From an uncultured Beijerinckiaceae bacterium (GTDB lineage: Bacteria; Pseudomonadota; Alphaproteobacteria; Rhizobiales; Beijerinckiaceae), in the NCBI GenBank assembly GCA_937863205.1, contig CALMGA010000551.1, positions 1 to 19,961 of the forward strand: DNA of 19,961 nucleotides, given 5' to 3'. The position numbers and the translations under genes are program-made. A model generated the notes under the pieces. It was not told the DNA's origin, made no database searches, and was given only the letters and a program-made list of their open reading frames with translations. Within the stretch, counting starts at the first letter, position 1, and every line of letters begins with the position of its first letter. This document shows positions 5,701 to 12,359 of this stretch, piece by piece.

Positions 5701-6009
5701 AAGAAGAACCGCCCCCACACGATCGCCGCCACTGACGCTGCCAAAGGCAAGGCCGGCGAGATCCGTTTTCAGCAGTGGTTAGAGGCATCGGCTGTGGGGT
5801 TTCTCAACATCGAGCAGACCCCGCTCACCATGCCGAAGAACCTGGAAGGCCGGTTCAAGCGGGCGGATTACCTGGTAGGCACGGCCGGCGACGTGGACGC
5901 CGATAGTGGCTTGATCGCCGTGCGGACCCTGAAACAGCGGCACCGGCCTCGCCGTGCGCGAGGTGCCGGCACCTCCTGCCCTGTTGGCGCTGCTCGCGGC
6001 CGTGCATGA
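5695..6009 (+). CDS. chimeric ORF: truncated hypothetical N-terminus joined to recombinase remnant
   Basis: 104 codons. The first ~65 residues (KGKAGEIRFQQWLEA, then PKNLEGRFKRADYLVG) look like the start of a real globular protein; the G-E-x-x-FQxWL opening is reminiscent of restriction-endonuclease-fold proteins, but no catalytic core follows. From about residue 73 (GLIAVRTLKQR) the sequence matches the inside of a tyrosine recombinase, so a deletion or recombination joined two genes around 5890-5915. The end (PRRARGAGTSCPVGAARGRA) is out-of-frame read-through. The ATG lies inside the palindrome at 5673-5700. Probably not functional. Confidence 0.4.
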   Translation: MNKKNRPHTIAATDAAKGKAGEIRFQQWLEASAVGFLNIEQTPLTMPKNLEGRFKRADYLVGTAGDVDADSGLIAVRTLKQRHRPRRARGAGTSCPVGAARGRA

Positions 6010-6279
6010 CCTCGACCACGCCCCGGCCGGCGGCTCTGGCGCTGGCACCGGACGCGAGCATGGGAGCTGGTCAAGCTGACCATGGCCGCCGCTCAGGTCC
6101 ACCACCTCCAAGCCTGCCCCAAGGGCCTCCGTCACGGGTTCGCGGTCAACGCCGTGCGGTGCGGGGTGCCGGTGACGTTGCTGCAAAAGTGGATGGGGCA
6201 CGCCGACCTAGCTGTGACCCGGATTTATACCGACGTGAGCGGGCCGGACGAGCGGGAGATTGCCGCCCGGATGTGGTAG
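5906..6279 (+). pseudogene. tyrosine recombinase remnant, 5'-truncated and frameshifted
   Basis: The C-terminal part of a short phage-type recombinase common on alphaproteobacterial plasmids. Three pieces are in two frames: GLIAVRTLKQR (frame 1), then VREVPAPPALLALLAAVHDL (frame 2, ~5945-6025), then RRLWRWHRTRAWELVKLTM and the catalytic end CPKGLRHGFAV...WMGHADLAVTRIYTDV (frame 1). The Arg and His of LRHG, the second His (GH) and the Tyr nucleophile are still readable, but the N-terminal domain and first catalytic Arg are gone. Two compensating frameshifts and the missing 5' part make it inactive. It adjoins the Shedu gene and may mark the edge of an older insertion. Confidence 0.65.
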
Positions 6280-6283
6280 AAGC

Positions 6284-7468
6284 TCAAGCCGAACCGCTGT
6301 TGACGATATACCGTGCTCGCTCGTACAGCTCATCAAAAGTGATGATCTCCGGACTGTGACAGTTACGACGATATAGCTCAAAAGAACGTAGCTTATCCTC
6401 GTTGACGCCGTGCTCGCCCTTAAATTCACCTAGGCTTCCTGCAACCAAGAATGACTTAGGCGAAAAGTTGAAAACCTCTTCGCCAGTCGGGTTGCCGTCG
6501 TCGTCTTTCATAACTGCGCTATCACGCAGACCATCTAACGCGGCAAAGACAGTGCCCTGAGCTTGTGATACTGCCGCTACCAGTTCAGTTGATGGCGGCC
6601 AGCATCCTTTGCGATAATAACTGCCAGCGAGTAAGTCCGTCTCGTGCGTCTTAATCTCAACAAAGCATAAGCTAGATAGCGCGCCTCTTGTTTTCATCAG
6701 CCCATCAGCACGTTTACCGAATGAGTTTACCTCGTATCCCTGAACGACTTGCTCTAGCTTTTTGCCGTCGAGATTATCCAGATAGATATAGTTTAGGCCG
6801 TAGCCAAATATCCACGAGTTAGCTTCGAAAAAGGCTTGCCACAGCGCCTCATCCTTCTTGATACCTTTGCGAGTTTTTGTTTCATCAAAAAACTCTCTAT
6901 CATCTAGAAGCCGCCTAAATACCTCCAGCTTTCTTTTTCTGTACCCCAAAGCAACTGCGTCACTTTTGGTGATTTCTGACTTCAAAATCTCTGTAAACAG
7001 CTCTTGGTGCCGTCCTACCAGCTTGATTGCATCGCTTTGAGAAAGCACTAAATCCTTCAGCTTATCGTCAGGTATATCCATGCCTTGGTTGCTCTTGAAA
7101 ACAACGCTCTGCACGTTAGTTAAGAAGTCGCAAAATGTACTGATTTCGTCCCCAACAAAGGAGAAGTGCATATCCTGAGGTTTGTTGGTTGCGGCCGAAA
7201 AACGCTGGATAGTGAGCACCAGAACCTTGCGGTCAAGCTCTAGAAATCTGGCAACAATCTTGGTTCTGCCGCCAGGAGTGATCCTAACAACCTTCTCTGC
7301 CTTCACAGTAGCGTAAGCATACTCCTCTTGCGTGTCGATTGCCTTGGTAGCAATGCGAACACGCTCTGTTGAGCCTGCATCAACAGGACCGAAGGGGGTA
7401 AGGCCGGGGCTTATGTAAGTCATGCCTGGCACAGGGTTTTGGTAGTTATCAAGGCGCGGCAACCTCAT
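6284..7468 (-). CDS. sduA: Shedu antiphage nuclease SduA (DUF4263)
   Basis: 394 residues. The C-terminal half matches Shedu: WQAFFEANSWIFGYGLNYIY (~210-229), KRADGL with Asp255, then FVEIKTHE with Glu271 and Lys273 forming the D...E-x-K core, a helix with conserved Gln (AVSQAQG, ~302-304), and the characteristic end (SFELYRRN...ITFDELYERARYIV). The N-terminal ~150 residues are the variable sensing part. Shedu proteins are single-gene nucleases that restrict phage or plasmid DNA. The gene is AT-richer than its surroundings, indicating transfer. A 7-bp inverted repeat (7476-7496) lies just upstream of the ATG. It stands alone, with its stop five bases from the recombinase remnant. Confidence 0.85.
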   Translation of the reverse strand: MRLPRLDNYQNPVPGMTYISPGLTPFGPVDAGSTERVRIATKAIDTQEEYAYATVKAEKVVRITPGGRTKIVARFLELDRKVLVLTIQRFSAATNKPQDMHFSFVGDEISTFCDFLTNVQSVVFKSNQGMDIPDDKLKDLVLSQSDAIKLVGRHQELFTEILKSEITKSDAVALGYRKRKLEVFRRLLDDREFFDETKTRKGIKKDEALWQAFFEANSWIFGYGLNYIYLDNLDGKKLEQVVQGYEVNSFGKRADGLMKTRGALSSLCFVEIKTHETDLLAGSYYRKGCWPPSTELVAAVSQAQGTVFAALDGLRDSAVMKDDDGNPTGEEVFNFSPKSFLVAGSLGEFKGEHGVNEDKLRSFELYRRNCHSPEIITFDELYERARYIVNSGSA

Positions 7469-7475
7469 GGCCCGA

Positions 7476-7496
7476 CTTTACCGGATTGCGGTAAAG
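7476..7496. promoter_or_regulatory. inverted repeat upstream of the Shedu start
   Basis: CTTTACC-GGATTGC-GGTAAAG, perfect 7-bp arms, ending eight bases before the minus-strand ATG at 7468. It overlaps where a ribosome binding site would lie, so it could be an operator or a hairpin limiting translation. Confidence 0.4.
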
Positions 7497-7551
7497 GAGC
7501 CTAGATGGGAGAAGTTGCCCATGCGCCGCCTCACACCGCCAACCTACACCC

Positions 7552-7576
7552 TTCCATAAATCAGGAATTCTGCACC
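7552..7576 (+). repeat. dispersed 25-bp repeat, copy A
   Basis: TTCCATAAATCAGGAATTCT followed by GCACC. It matches the sequence at 10497 in 21 of 25 positions and also resembles the one at 11697. The core resembles the terminal repeats of IS903-like IS5-family elements (GTTGAATAAATC), from memory. Confidence 0.5.
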
Positions 7577-7598
7577 GAATGCAAAGACCAGGATTAGC

Positions 7599-7624
7599 GC
7601 GCCATCTCGCCCACGAGATGGCGC
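7599..7624 (+). terminator. 11-bp perfect hairpin with T-run
   Basis: GCGCCATCTCG-CCCA-CGAGATGGCGC followed by CCTTTT on the plus strand. It lies 12 bases past the 3' end of the minus-strand tRNA-like gene, so it may end that transcript, although the T-run favours plus-strand termination. Confidence 0.5.
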
Positions 7625-7635
7625 CCTTTTGTCCC

Positions 7636-7743
7636 TGGGATCAACGACGGGACTTGAACCCGCATCTCCCGGCCCGTACTCTCAGAATGTCGGTCCTGAT
7701 TCCCGTAGAAAGCCGGGGCTCTATCCGATTGAGCTACGCTGAA
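7636..7743 (-). tRNA. tRNA-Arg(UCU)-like gene with 31-nt anticodon-loop insertion
   Basis: On the minus strand: acceptor TTCAGCG pairs with CGTTGAT (six of seven, first pair mismatched), TA at 8-9, D arm GCTC-AATCGGATA-GAGC, T arm GCGGG-TTCAAGT-CCCGT, a discriminator base and an encoded CCA (7638-7636). The anticodon stem CCGGC/GCCGG is intact, but instead of a 7-nt loop there are 38 nt. The first seven (TTTCTAC) make a normal loop with anticodon UCU and A37, so about 31 nt are inserted at the usual tRNA intron position. TACGGG occurs at both ends of a 29-nt unit in the insert. It is either a pseudo-tRNA or an unusual intron-bearing one. Its 5' end overlaps the stop of the HTH gene. Confidence 0.55.
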
Positions 7744-8168
7744 TTACCGCCTCGCAATCCCTCCCGGGTTGCGAGGCGTTTTCTTGCAAATGGCTGAAGC
7801 CGAGCGACTAGTGGAGTGACGTCGTGCGCGGCTCTTCCATCAGTGTTGGTGCATTTCTTAATCAGCCCAGACTTACGCAACCGCGCAATTGACCGCTGCA
7901 CACTGCGCTGCGATACACCCATACGCTTCGCTATTGTAGTTGGCCGCGGAAATGGCATTTGTCCCGGAACATACCAGTGGACAAGAATATTCAAAAGAAC
8001 GTTCAGGTCTTCGCTGCCGATTTTAAGTTCGGCTTGGTGAAACAGCAGCACGTCAGGCAACGGTTGAAAGCCGGCGTCACCAGCATCGCCATAGCGGTCA
8101 CGCACCCTGCTTAGCTCGGCTAGAGCCGGCGGTAGGGACTCGTGATTGGAGGCGACCGGAGCGTTCAT
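7734..8168 (-). CDS. winged-helix/HTH regulator or replication-type protein
   Basis: 144 residues from the ATG at 8168; an upstream in-frame start at 8198 is less likely. A predicted helix-turn-helix at ~78-103 (TTIAKRMGVSQRSVQRSIAR followed by LRKSGLIKK) is the MarR/DnaD-like kind seen in regulators and plasmid replication proteins. The preceding segment (DLNVLLNILVHWYVPGQMPF) is the usual helical lead-in. The gene is divergent from the BsuBI/PstI-type enzyme, so it may control it. The last ten bases, including TAG, lie inside the tRNA-like gene; the stop is formed by the tRNA's own U8-A9-G10, suggesting its original 3' end was replaced. Confidence 0.6.
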   Translation of the reverse strand: MNAPVASNHESLPPALAELSRVRDRYGDAGDAGFQPLPDVLLFHQAELKIGSEDLNVLLNILVHWYVPGQMPFPRPTTIAKRMGVSQRSVQRSIARLRKSGLIKKCTNTDGRAAHDVTPLVARLQPFARKRLATREGLRGGNSA

Positions 8169-8290
8169 GAAATCGAAAAAACAGCTGGCCGCGCCCATGT
8201 CAACTTGATCTGATCTAAAGTGTCATATGTGGCGCGATTCATGGACAAAACCGTCGCGTTTAGCTCGCCCGCGCCTCAAATGTCTACCGT

Positions 8291-9166
8291 ATGAGCGACG
8301 AGCAAGCCGCCATGACGACCGAGGCCGAGCGGCAAGCCTATGCGCGGGACGTGATGAAACCGGGCGGCCGAGCACCAGGCACGCAGTGGTACGCCGACAC
8401 CAGCCGCGAGCCGATCCGCGACGAAACCCTCCGGGAGGCGCTGGTAGTGGTCGGCGCGGCGATCGAGCGGCCGGACATTCCCACCACGTCCAGCAAGCCG
8501 CGCTACGCTCTGCAGCCCGCCTTTGCCGCCCTGTTCGATCCGACGTTGACCGGCAACGATTTGGCAAAAGCCATCGAAATTTGGCAAGCCGCTTCCCTCA
8601 ACAAGGGAGCCCTGGCGCGTATCGCCCTACTCCGTCGCGGCGCGGCTGCCGGCGGCACCCACGTCACGGTTACGTTTCCGAACGGCGAAACGCGCCGGAT
8701 GAAGCCGGGTCCCAGCTCGATCATCACCAAGGCGGTGGTAGAGGTGTTCGCCCCGACCTTCCTGAATAAGCCGGCCGTACTGTTCCTCAGCGAGAGCGGC
8801 AACAAGGTCGTGTCGCGCGACGAGGAACTGGCTCAGGCAATCGGCCTCAGCATTCAGGCAGATAAGAATCTTCCCGACACTGTGCTAGTTGATCTGGGTC
8901 CGGAGCATCCCCGGTTGGTGTTCGTGGAGGTGGTGGCCAGTGACGGCCCGATCAGTCCCCGCCGGATGCAAGCGCTTCGCGAGATTGCGGAGGCGGCCGG
9001 TTTCCCGGCCGAGCACATCGCCTACGTCACAGCGTACCAGGATCGCAGTGGCACACCGTTCAAGAAAACAGTCGATGCTCTCGCCTGGGGAAGCTACGCA
9101 TGGTTTGTCTCTGAACCGGAGGGTTTAATAGAGCTTTCCGTGGGGAGAACATCGCTTTTGAAGTAA
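8291..9166 (+). CDS. BsuBI/PstI-family restriction endonuclease, orphan
   Basis: 291 residues, slightly shorter than classical BsuBI (about 316). The N-terminal ~150 residues match the helical DNA-binding part (LREALVVVGAAIERPDIPTT, SLNKGALARIALL). The C-terminal catalytic domain is clear: FLSESGNKVV, then VLVDLG with Asp201, FVEVVASDG with Glu213, then RRMQALREIAEAAGFPAEHI and YVTAYQDR. The family includes enzymes cutting CTGCAG, but recognition cannot be read here. No DNA methyltransferase gene is in the window, so the host must be protected by another locus, or the protein has another role. No convincing Shine-Dalgarno precedes the ATG at 8291; 8312 is the alternative. The divergent HTH gene may repress it. 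Confidence 0.85.
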   Translation: MSDEQAAMTTEAERQAYARDVMKPGGRAPGTQWYADTSREPIRDETLREALVVVGAAIERPDIPTTSSKPRYALQPAFAALFDPTLTGNDLAKAIEIWQAASLNKGALARIALLRRGAAAGGTHVTVTFPNGETRRMKPGPSSIITKAVVEVFAPTFLNKPAVLFLSESGNKVVSRDEELAQAIGLSIQADKNLPDTVLVDLGPEHPRLVFVEVVASDGPISPRRMQALREIAEAAGFPAEHIAYVTAYQDRSGTPFKKTVDALAWGSYAWFVSEPEGLIELSVGRTSLLK

Positions 9167-9178
9167 GTGCCGGCTCAA

Positions 9179-10375
9179 CTAGCTCCAATCTTGTATCTCA
9201 GAAATTCCGTTCTCTACAAAGTCTACCTTGACGCGTCTTGTCTGGAATATGGATATGAGAGAGGCTGGAAGGAGACCTAGAAGTGCCTCATAGCCAAGGG
9301 CATCAAAAAGACGCATACGAAAGTGAACAACACCCTCACTGTTAAGGCTAAGTAGCATCCGGTGTTCTCTGGGATTTCCACTTTTCGGAAAGTCTGATGG
9401 CCCCTCATCATACATCTGGCAATGTTGCATCACGAGTTTTCGATCTGTTGGATCGTCAATTAACATACGTCTAAGCGTCGAAAATTCCAAAGACTTTGCG
9501 GCCTCGGCGCCATAGAAGTAAGTGAAGAGATTAAAACCGTTTTTTAGAACGGCCTGATAGATTTTAACTAAATCGAGAGCTAGACCAAACACTACTGTTT
9601 GATTACCTGCTACCTGATTGGGGGGTGGGTCGCAAGTGAACCTACTTTGAAAAAGATCATTTAGAAATGGAGGAATGGCATCTATGTTGGCTGCCCTGAA
9701 ATACAATCGACCGCGATGATCCAGCGCCATTCGAGTCGAAAGCACATGATCTGTATCAACAAGCCTATTGCGAGCCATCATCCCACTATGAGGGAAGCTT
9801 CTTAGCCATAAGCCTCTTGGTTTACCTTCTTTCTTATAATCGGTTATAACAAATCCGCGACCTGGCTTTGCGTCTATTTCAGCAATAAGCCAGTTGGCAT
9901 GACGCTTTTGCCATAAAGGAATAGTGACAGCTATAGAGCGCCACGATAGAGCATCTAATGCAGCTCGCAGTGCTTTTTCATCCTCTGGATTCGTAGCTAG
10001 ACAGAACAGTCCGCTAGGCAGCCAGACAATCTGCGGTCTAAAATGATGATCCGCTGGGAAAGCAAATCCTGCTTCATATACCGTGCTATCACCCTTGTTA
10101 AGAATATACAGGTTGTCAATTTCTACAGGTTGTGTGCGGTCAAACCGCTGCTTCTCGCTTCTCCCTTCAAGTCCATAAAAATTTCTTGCAGTAGCTTCGA
10201 TCGTCTGGCGCATCCAATGCGCCTCGTATGCAGAAAACCTACTGTTGCATTTTCTGCATACTTCTTGCAGCAGGGTCCAATTTGCGCCTGGCCCACAGAG
10301 TCCCCGTGAAAAGACGTGTTCAGGATCAAACCCCTGAAGCGGCTTGTCAATCATGCAATAAATACATTGAGGCAT
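9179..10375 (-). CDS. HNH-like zinc-binding nuclease protein
   Basis: 398 residues from the ATG at 10375, which places the zinc motif at the N-terminus (MPQC4IYC7). The HNH-like module is C4xxC7, Glu-His20 (DPEHVFSRGL), and C40-x-x-C43-N44 (VCRKCNSRFSAYE), the arrangement of single-strand-style HNH endonucleases in many defence loci. The remaining ~340 residues have no recognised domain. The gene is much AT-richer than the neighbouring restriction gene, with which it converges 12 bases apart. The longer in-frame start at 10465 adds 30 residues without clear homology. A defence role is inferred from context. Confidence 0.65.
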   Translation of the reverse strand: MPQCIYCMIDKPLQGFDPEHVFSRGLCGPGANWTLLQEVCRKCNSRFSAYEAHWMRQTIEATARNFYGLEGRSEKQRFDRTQPVEIDNLYILNKGDSTVYEAGFAFPADHHFRPQIVWLPSGLFCLATNPEDEKALRAALDALSWRSIAVTIPLWQKRHANWLIAEIDAKPGRGFVITDYKKEGKPRGLWLRSFPHSGMMARNRLVDTDHVLSTRMALDHRGRLYFRAANIDAIPPFLNDLFQSRFTCDPPPNQVAGNQTVVFGLALDLVKIYQAVLKNGFNLFTYFYGAEAAKSLEFSTLRRMLIDDPTDRKLVMQHCQMYDEGPSDFPKSGNPREHRMLLSLNSEGVVHFRMRLFDALGYEALLGLLPASLISIFQTRRVKVDFVENGISEIQDWS

Positions 10376-10496
10376 GTCTATCTCTGTGCAGTCACTGCGG
10401 AATTTTGAAGCAACTCCTATGGAGAGCTTATCACAGTCCCCCTTTCGCCCGAAGGCTTGAGCCATTGCCGTTGGGTCTCATGCTTCTCAGGTCACG

Positions 10497-10521
10497 TTCC
10501 ACAAATCAGGAGTTATGAACC
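10497..10521 (+). repeat. dispersed 25-bp repeat, copy B
   Basis: TTCCACAAATCAGGAGTTAT followed by GAACC. It differs from copy A at four positions and has the same orientation. It lies between the HNH-like gene and the Cys-rich protein gene, in a 188-bp spacer that otherwise shows only a short GCTCCT-C-AGGAGC palindrome. Confidence 0.5.
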
Positions 10522-10563
10522 TAAAAAGCACTCCTTTATGCAGCGCGGCTCGCTCCTCAGGAG

Positions 10564-10848
10564 CTATCTACATTCGGCCAAAAATTTGCATTGATTATAG
10601 CGCGCAAGACAACCGTTCCAGCAGTTCTTCTCTGAAGCAGTGCCATACTTATAAATTCCACAGATAGTACGACCGCAGTTCTGTGCCTGCTGCTGACAGA
10701 CACTTGCCTGCCCGACATTGCAGGAAACTAGCAGAGGAAAGCCCTCGAAATCGGGACGAGTAGTGCTGGTGTCGGCACCTCTCGACGAGATTGGAGAGAA
10801 CAATAATGCGATGCTCATCATGTATATCGACAACTTGATATATCGCAT
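10564..10848 (-). CDS. small exported cysteine-rich protein
   Basis: 94 residues. GGAGG nine bases upstream supports the ATG at 10848. Residues 1-25 are a signal peptide (MRYIKLSIYMMSIALLFS, likely cleavage after SRGA). The mature ~70 residues have eight cysteines with regular spacing (C-x7-C-x6-C-x4-C, then C-x3-C), implying four disulfides in the periplasm or outside the cell. No family is recognised. It is AT-rich compared with the backbone. It may be a leftover of a larger transferred region, or an effector or immunity-type protein. Confidence 0.65.
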   Translation of the reverse strand: MRYIKLSIYMMSIALLFSPISSRGADTSTTRPDFEGFPLLVSCNVGQASVCQQQAQNCGRTICGIYKYGTASEKNCWNGCLARYNQCKFLAECR

Positions 10849-10979
10849 AGTCGTATATCCTCCTATTAGGCATAACAGTGAAAGTATCCGCGAGCACGTC
10901 TTTTGAAAAGAGGGCCCGAAGCCACTCTGTCATATTCACAAAACGCTCTTGTCTGGAAAGTCCGAGACGGACGCGAGAA

Positions 10980-11042
10980 GCCCTTGGCGGACAACTCCTT
11001 CAGGCGCTCGTCGAGGTCGAAGAACCCTGCCTGACCCCGCAT
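10980..11042 (-). pseudogene. IS5-family transposase N-terminal fragment
   Basis: The minus-strand frame from the ATG at 11042 reads MRGQAGFFDLDERLKELSAK and then diverges. This is the conserved opening of a group of IS5-family transposases (MRGxxGFFDxDERLxxLS). The rest of the transposase is absent. The remaining 10860-11278 spacer holds no other gene I can support. Confidence 0.45.
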
Positions 11043-11278
11043 CGCCAGCCCTCATCACCGACAACCATCACAGCGCGAAATGCCTCATCCCGCGAGGTTC
11101 TTGGAGGTCTCCATCTACCTGCCTTCACATGCGGTCGCAGACTGAGATGGGAACTCAAAGCGCACTGCCAATATCGGCAGCGGTATTTACGAATGCTAAA
11201 GACGCAGCCCCGCACCCTCCGCTAACGCCGTCGCTCCGCTTCGCCGTGCGGCGTACGCCGCCATCTGATGACGCGAAA

Positions 11279-11602
11279 TCAAGGAAAGCATCTCATCGAG
11301 GACACCTGGAGCGCGAACCCATTTGGCATCGAGTAGTACCTTCCAACACCGGCGCCGTAACTACCCCCTTTATATCCCTTATCAATAAACATCATTACAT
11401 GTCCTTGAATTACCTCAAATGACAAGAATCTGTCATTCCATTGATTACCTACAAAGTATACGTCGGAGGTCATCAAAAAACCGGGACCTTGCAGGTTCGG
11501 CTGTGCGTAGAAGGCGGCTCTGCATACATCGGCATGAGCTGTCTGGAGAAAAGCGAACAACATCGGGATTGCGATTATCAGATGGCGCATTTGGATATCC
11601 AT
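11279..11602 (-). CDS. small exported beta/gamma-crystallin-like protein
   Basis: 107 residues from 11602 (or 103 from the ATG at 11590, which begins the signal peptide proper). The signal sequence (MRHLIIAIPMLFAFLQTAHA) is followed by DVCRAAFYAQPNLQGPGF, QWNDRFLSFEV, MMFIDKGYKGGSYG and a final CF. The order (aromatic start, W-ND-R-SxEV, then a Gly-rich GGSYG turn) resembles single beta/gamma-crystallin domains; two Cys could form one disulfide. It is in an AT-rich region with the Cys-rich exported protein, between dispersed repeats B and C. Its function is unknown. Confidence 0.55.
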   Translation of the reverse strand: MDIQMRHLIIAIPMLFAFLQTAHADVCRAAFYAQPNLQGPGFLMTSDVYFVGNQWNDRFLSFEVIQGHVMMFIDKGYKGGSYGAGVGRYYSMPNGFALQVSSMRCFP

Positions 11603-11696
11603 AGATCGCTATCAATTTGGGAATGATGGCACGACAGTCTCGATTAGAGAAGTGACGCTTCGGAGGATGCTCGCCACGCTTGCTCTTGCTGTGCCG

Positions 11697-11720
11697 TTGC
11701 ATAAATCAAGAATTGTGACG
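11697..11720 (+). repeat. dispersed repeat, copy C
   Basis: TTGCATAAATCAAGAATTGT followed by GACG, same orientation as copies A and B, 45 bases upstream of the serine recombinase gene. GTTGCATAAATCA is close to IS903-type ends; it may instead be a site for the adjacent recombinase. Confidence 0.45.
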
Positions 11721-11764
11721 AACTGGCTTGCCCCTGATCTGCCAACGGGTTAGTCTCGTCATAA

Positions 11765-12340
11765 ATGAGCGTCAAAAATAAGCTAGCAAAACGCCTCCTC
11801 GGCTACGCGCGGGTGAGCACCGTGCAACAAGACCTCACGCGACAGCTCAAGGCGCTGCAGCGCGCCGGCTGCGATACGATCTACTCGGACAAGGCTTCAG
11901 GCAAGAGCATGGCCGGCCGGCCGGAGCTAACCCGCCTTCTCGATGCCCTCGATGCCGGCGACGTGCTGGTGATCGCTGAATGGGACCGGGCCACACGGTC
12001 GATGTGGGACGGCCTGCATATCGTCAAAGCCGTCATCGACGCCGGCGCCACGATCAAGGTGCTCGATCGCGAATACATCGACCTCACCACGCCGATCGGC
12101 AGAGGGTTCATGGCGTTGTTTTCGGCCATGGCCGAGGACGAGCGGTTGCGGATCATCCACCGCACCCACGAAGGGCGGCAAGTCGCGCGCACGCGCGGCG
12201 TGCGGATGGGGCGCAAGCCGACCCTGAGCGCGCATCAGCAGGCGGAGGTCCGCAAGCGTGCAGTGAACGGCGAGGCGACGCGCGACCTGGCTCAGAGCTA
12301 CGGCGTGAGTATCAGCACCATTACGCGGGTGGTGCGATGA
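11765..12340 (+). CDS. serine recombinase (resolvase/invertase family)
   Basis: 191 residues. The catalytic domain has Ser18 in GYARVSTVQQD, the Asp-rich helix start (RPELTRLLDAL), the WDRATRS motif with active-site Arg, and the long E helix (GFMALFSAMAEDERLRIIHR). The C-terminus is a small helix-turn-helix (RDLAQSYGVSISTITRVVR). Length and domain order fit Tn3-type resolvases and Hin-type invertases. Such enzymes resolve plasmid multimers or transposition cointegrates or invert DNA. No paired site is obvious, though repeat copy C is close upstream. The HNH gene starts 20 bases downstream. Confidence 0.85.
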   Translation: MSVKNKLAKRLLGYARVSTVQQDLTRQLKALQRAGCDTIYSDKASGKSMAGRPELTRLLDALDAGDVLVIAEWDRATRSMWDGLHIVKAVIDAGATIKVLDREYIDLTTPIGRGFMALFSAMAEDERLRIIHRTHEGRQVARTRGVRMGRKPTLSAHQQAEVRKRAVNGEATRDLAQSYGVSISTITRVVR

Positions 12341-12359
12341 CCTTGCAGAAGCGCCCTTA

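Noticed and set aside
10649..11225. ORFs 10649-10939 (minus) and 10878-11225, 10949-11422 (plus)
   Set aside because: They overlap the well-supported Cys-rich protein gene or a transposase scrap, and show no domain-like patterns.
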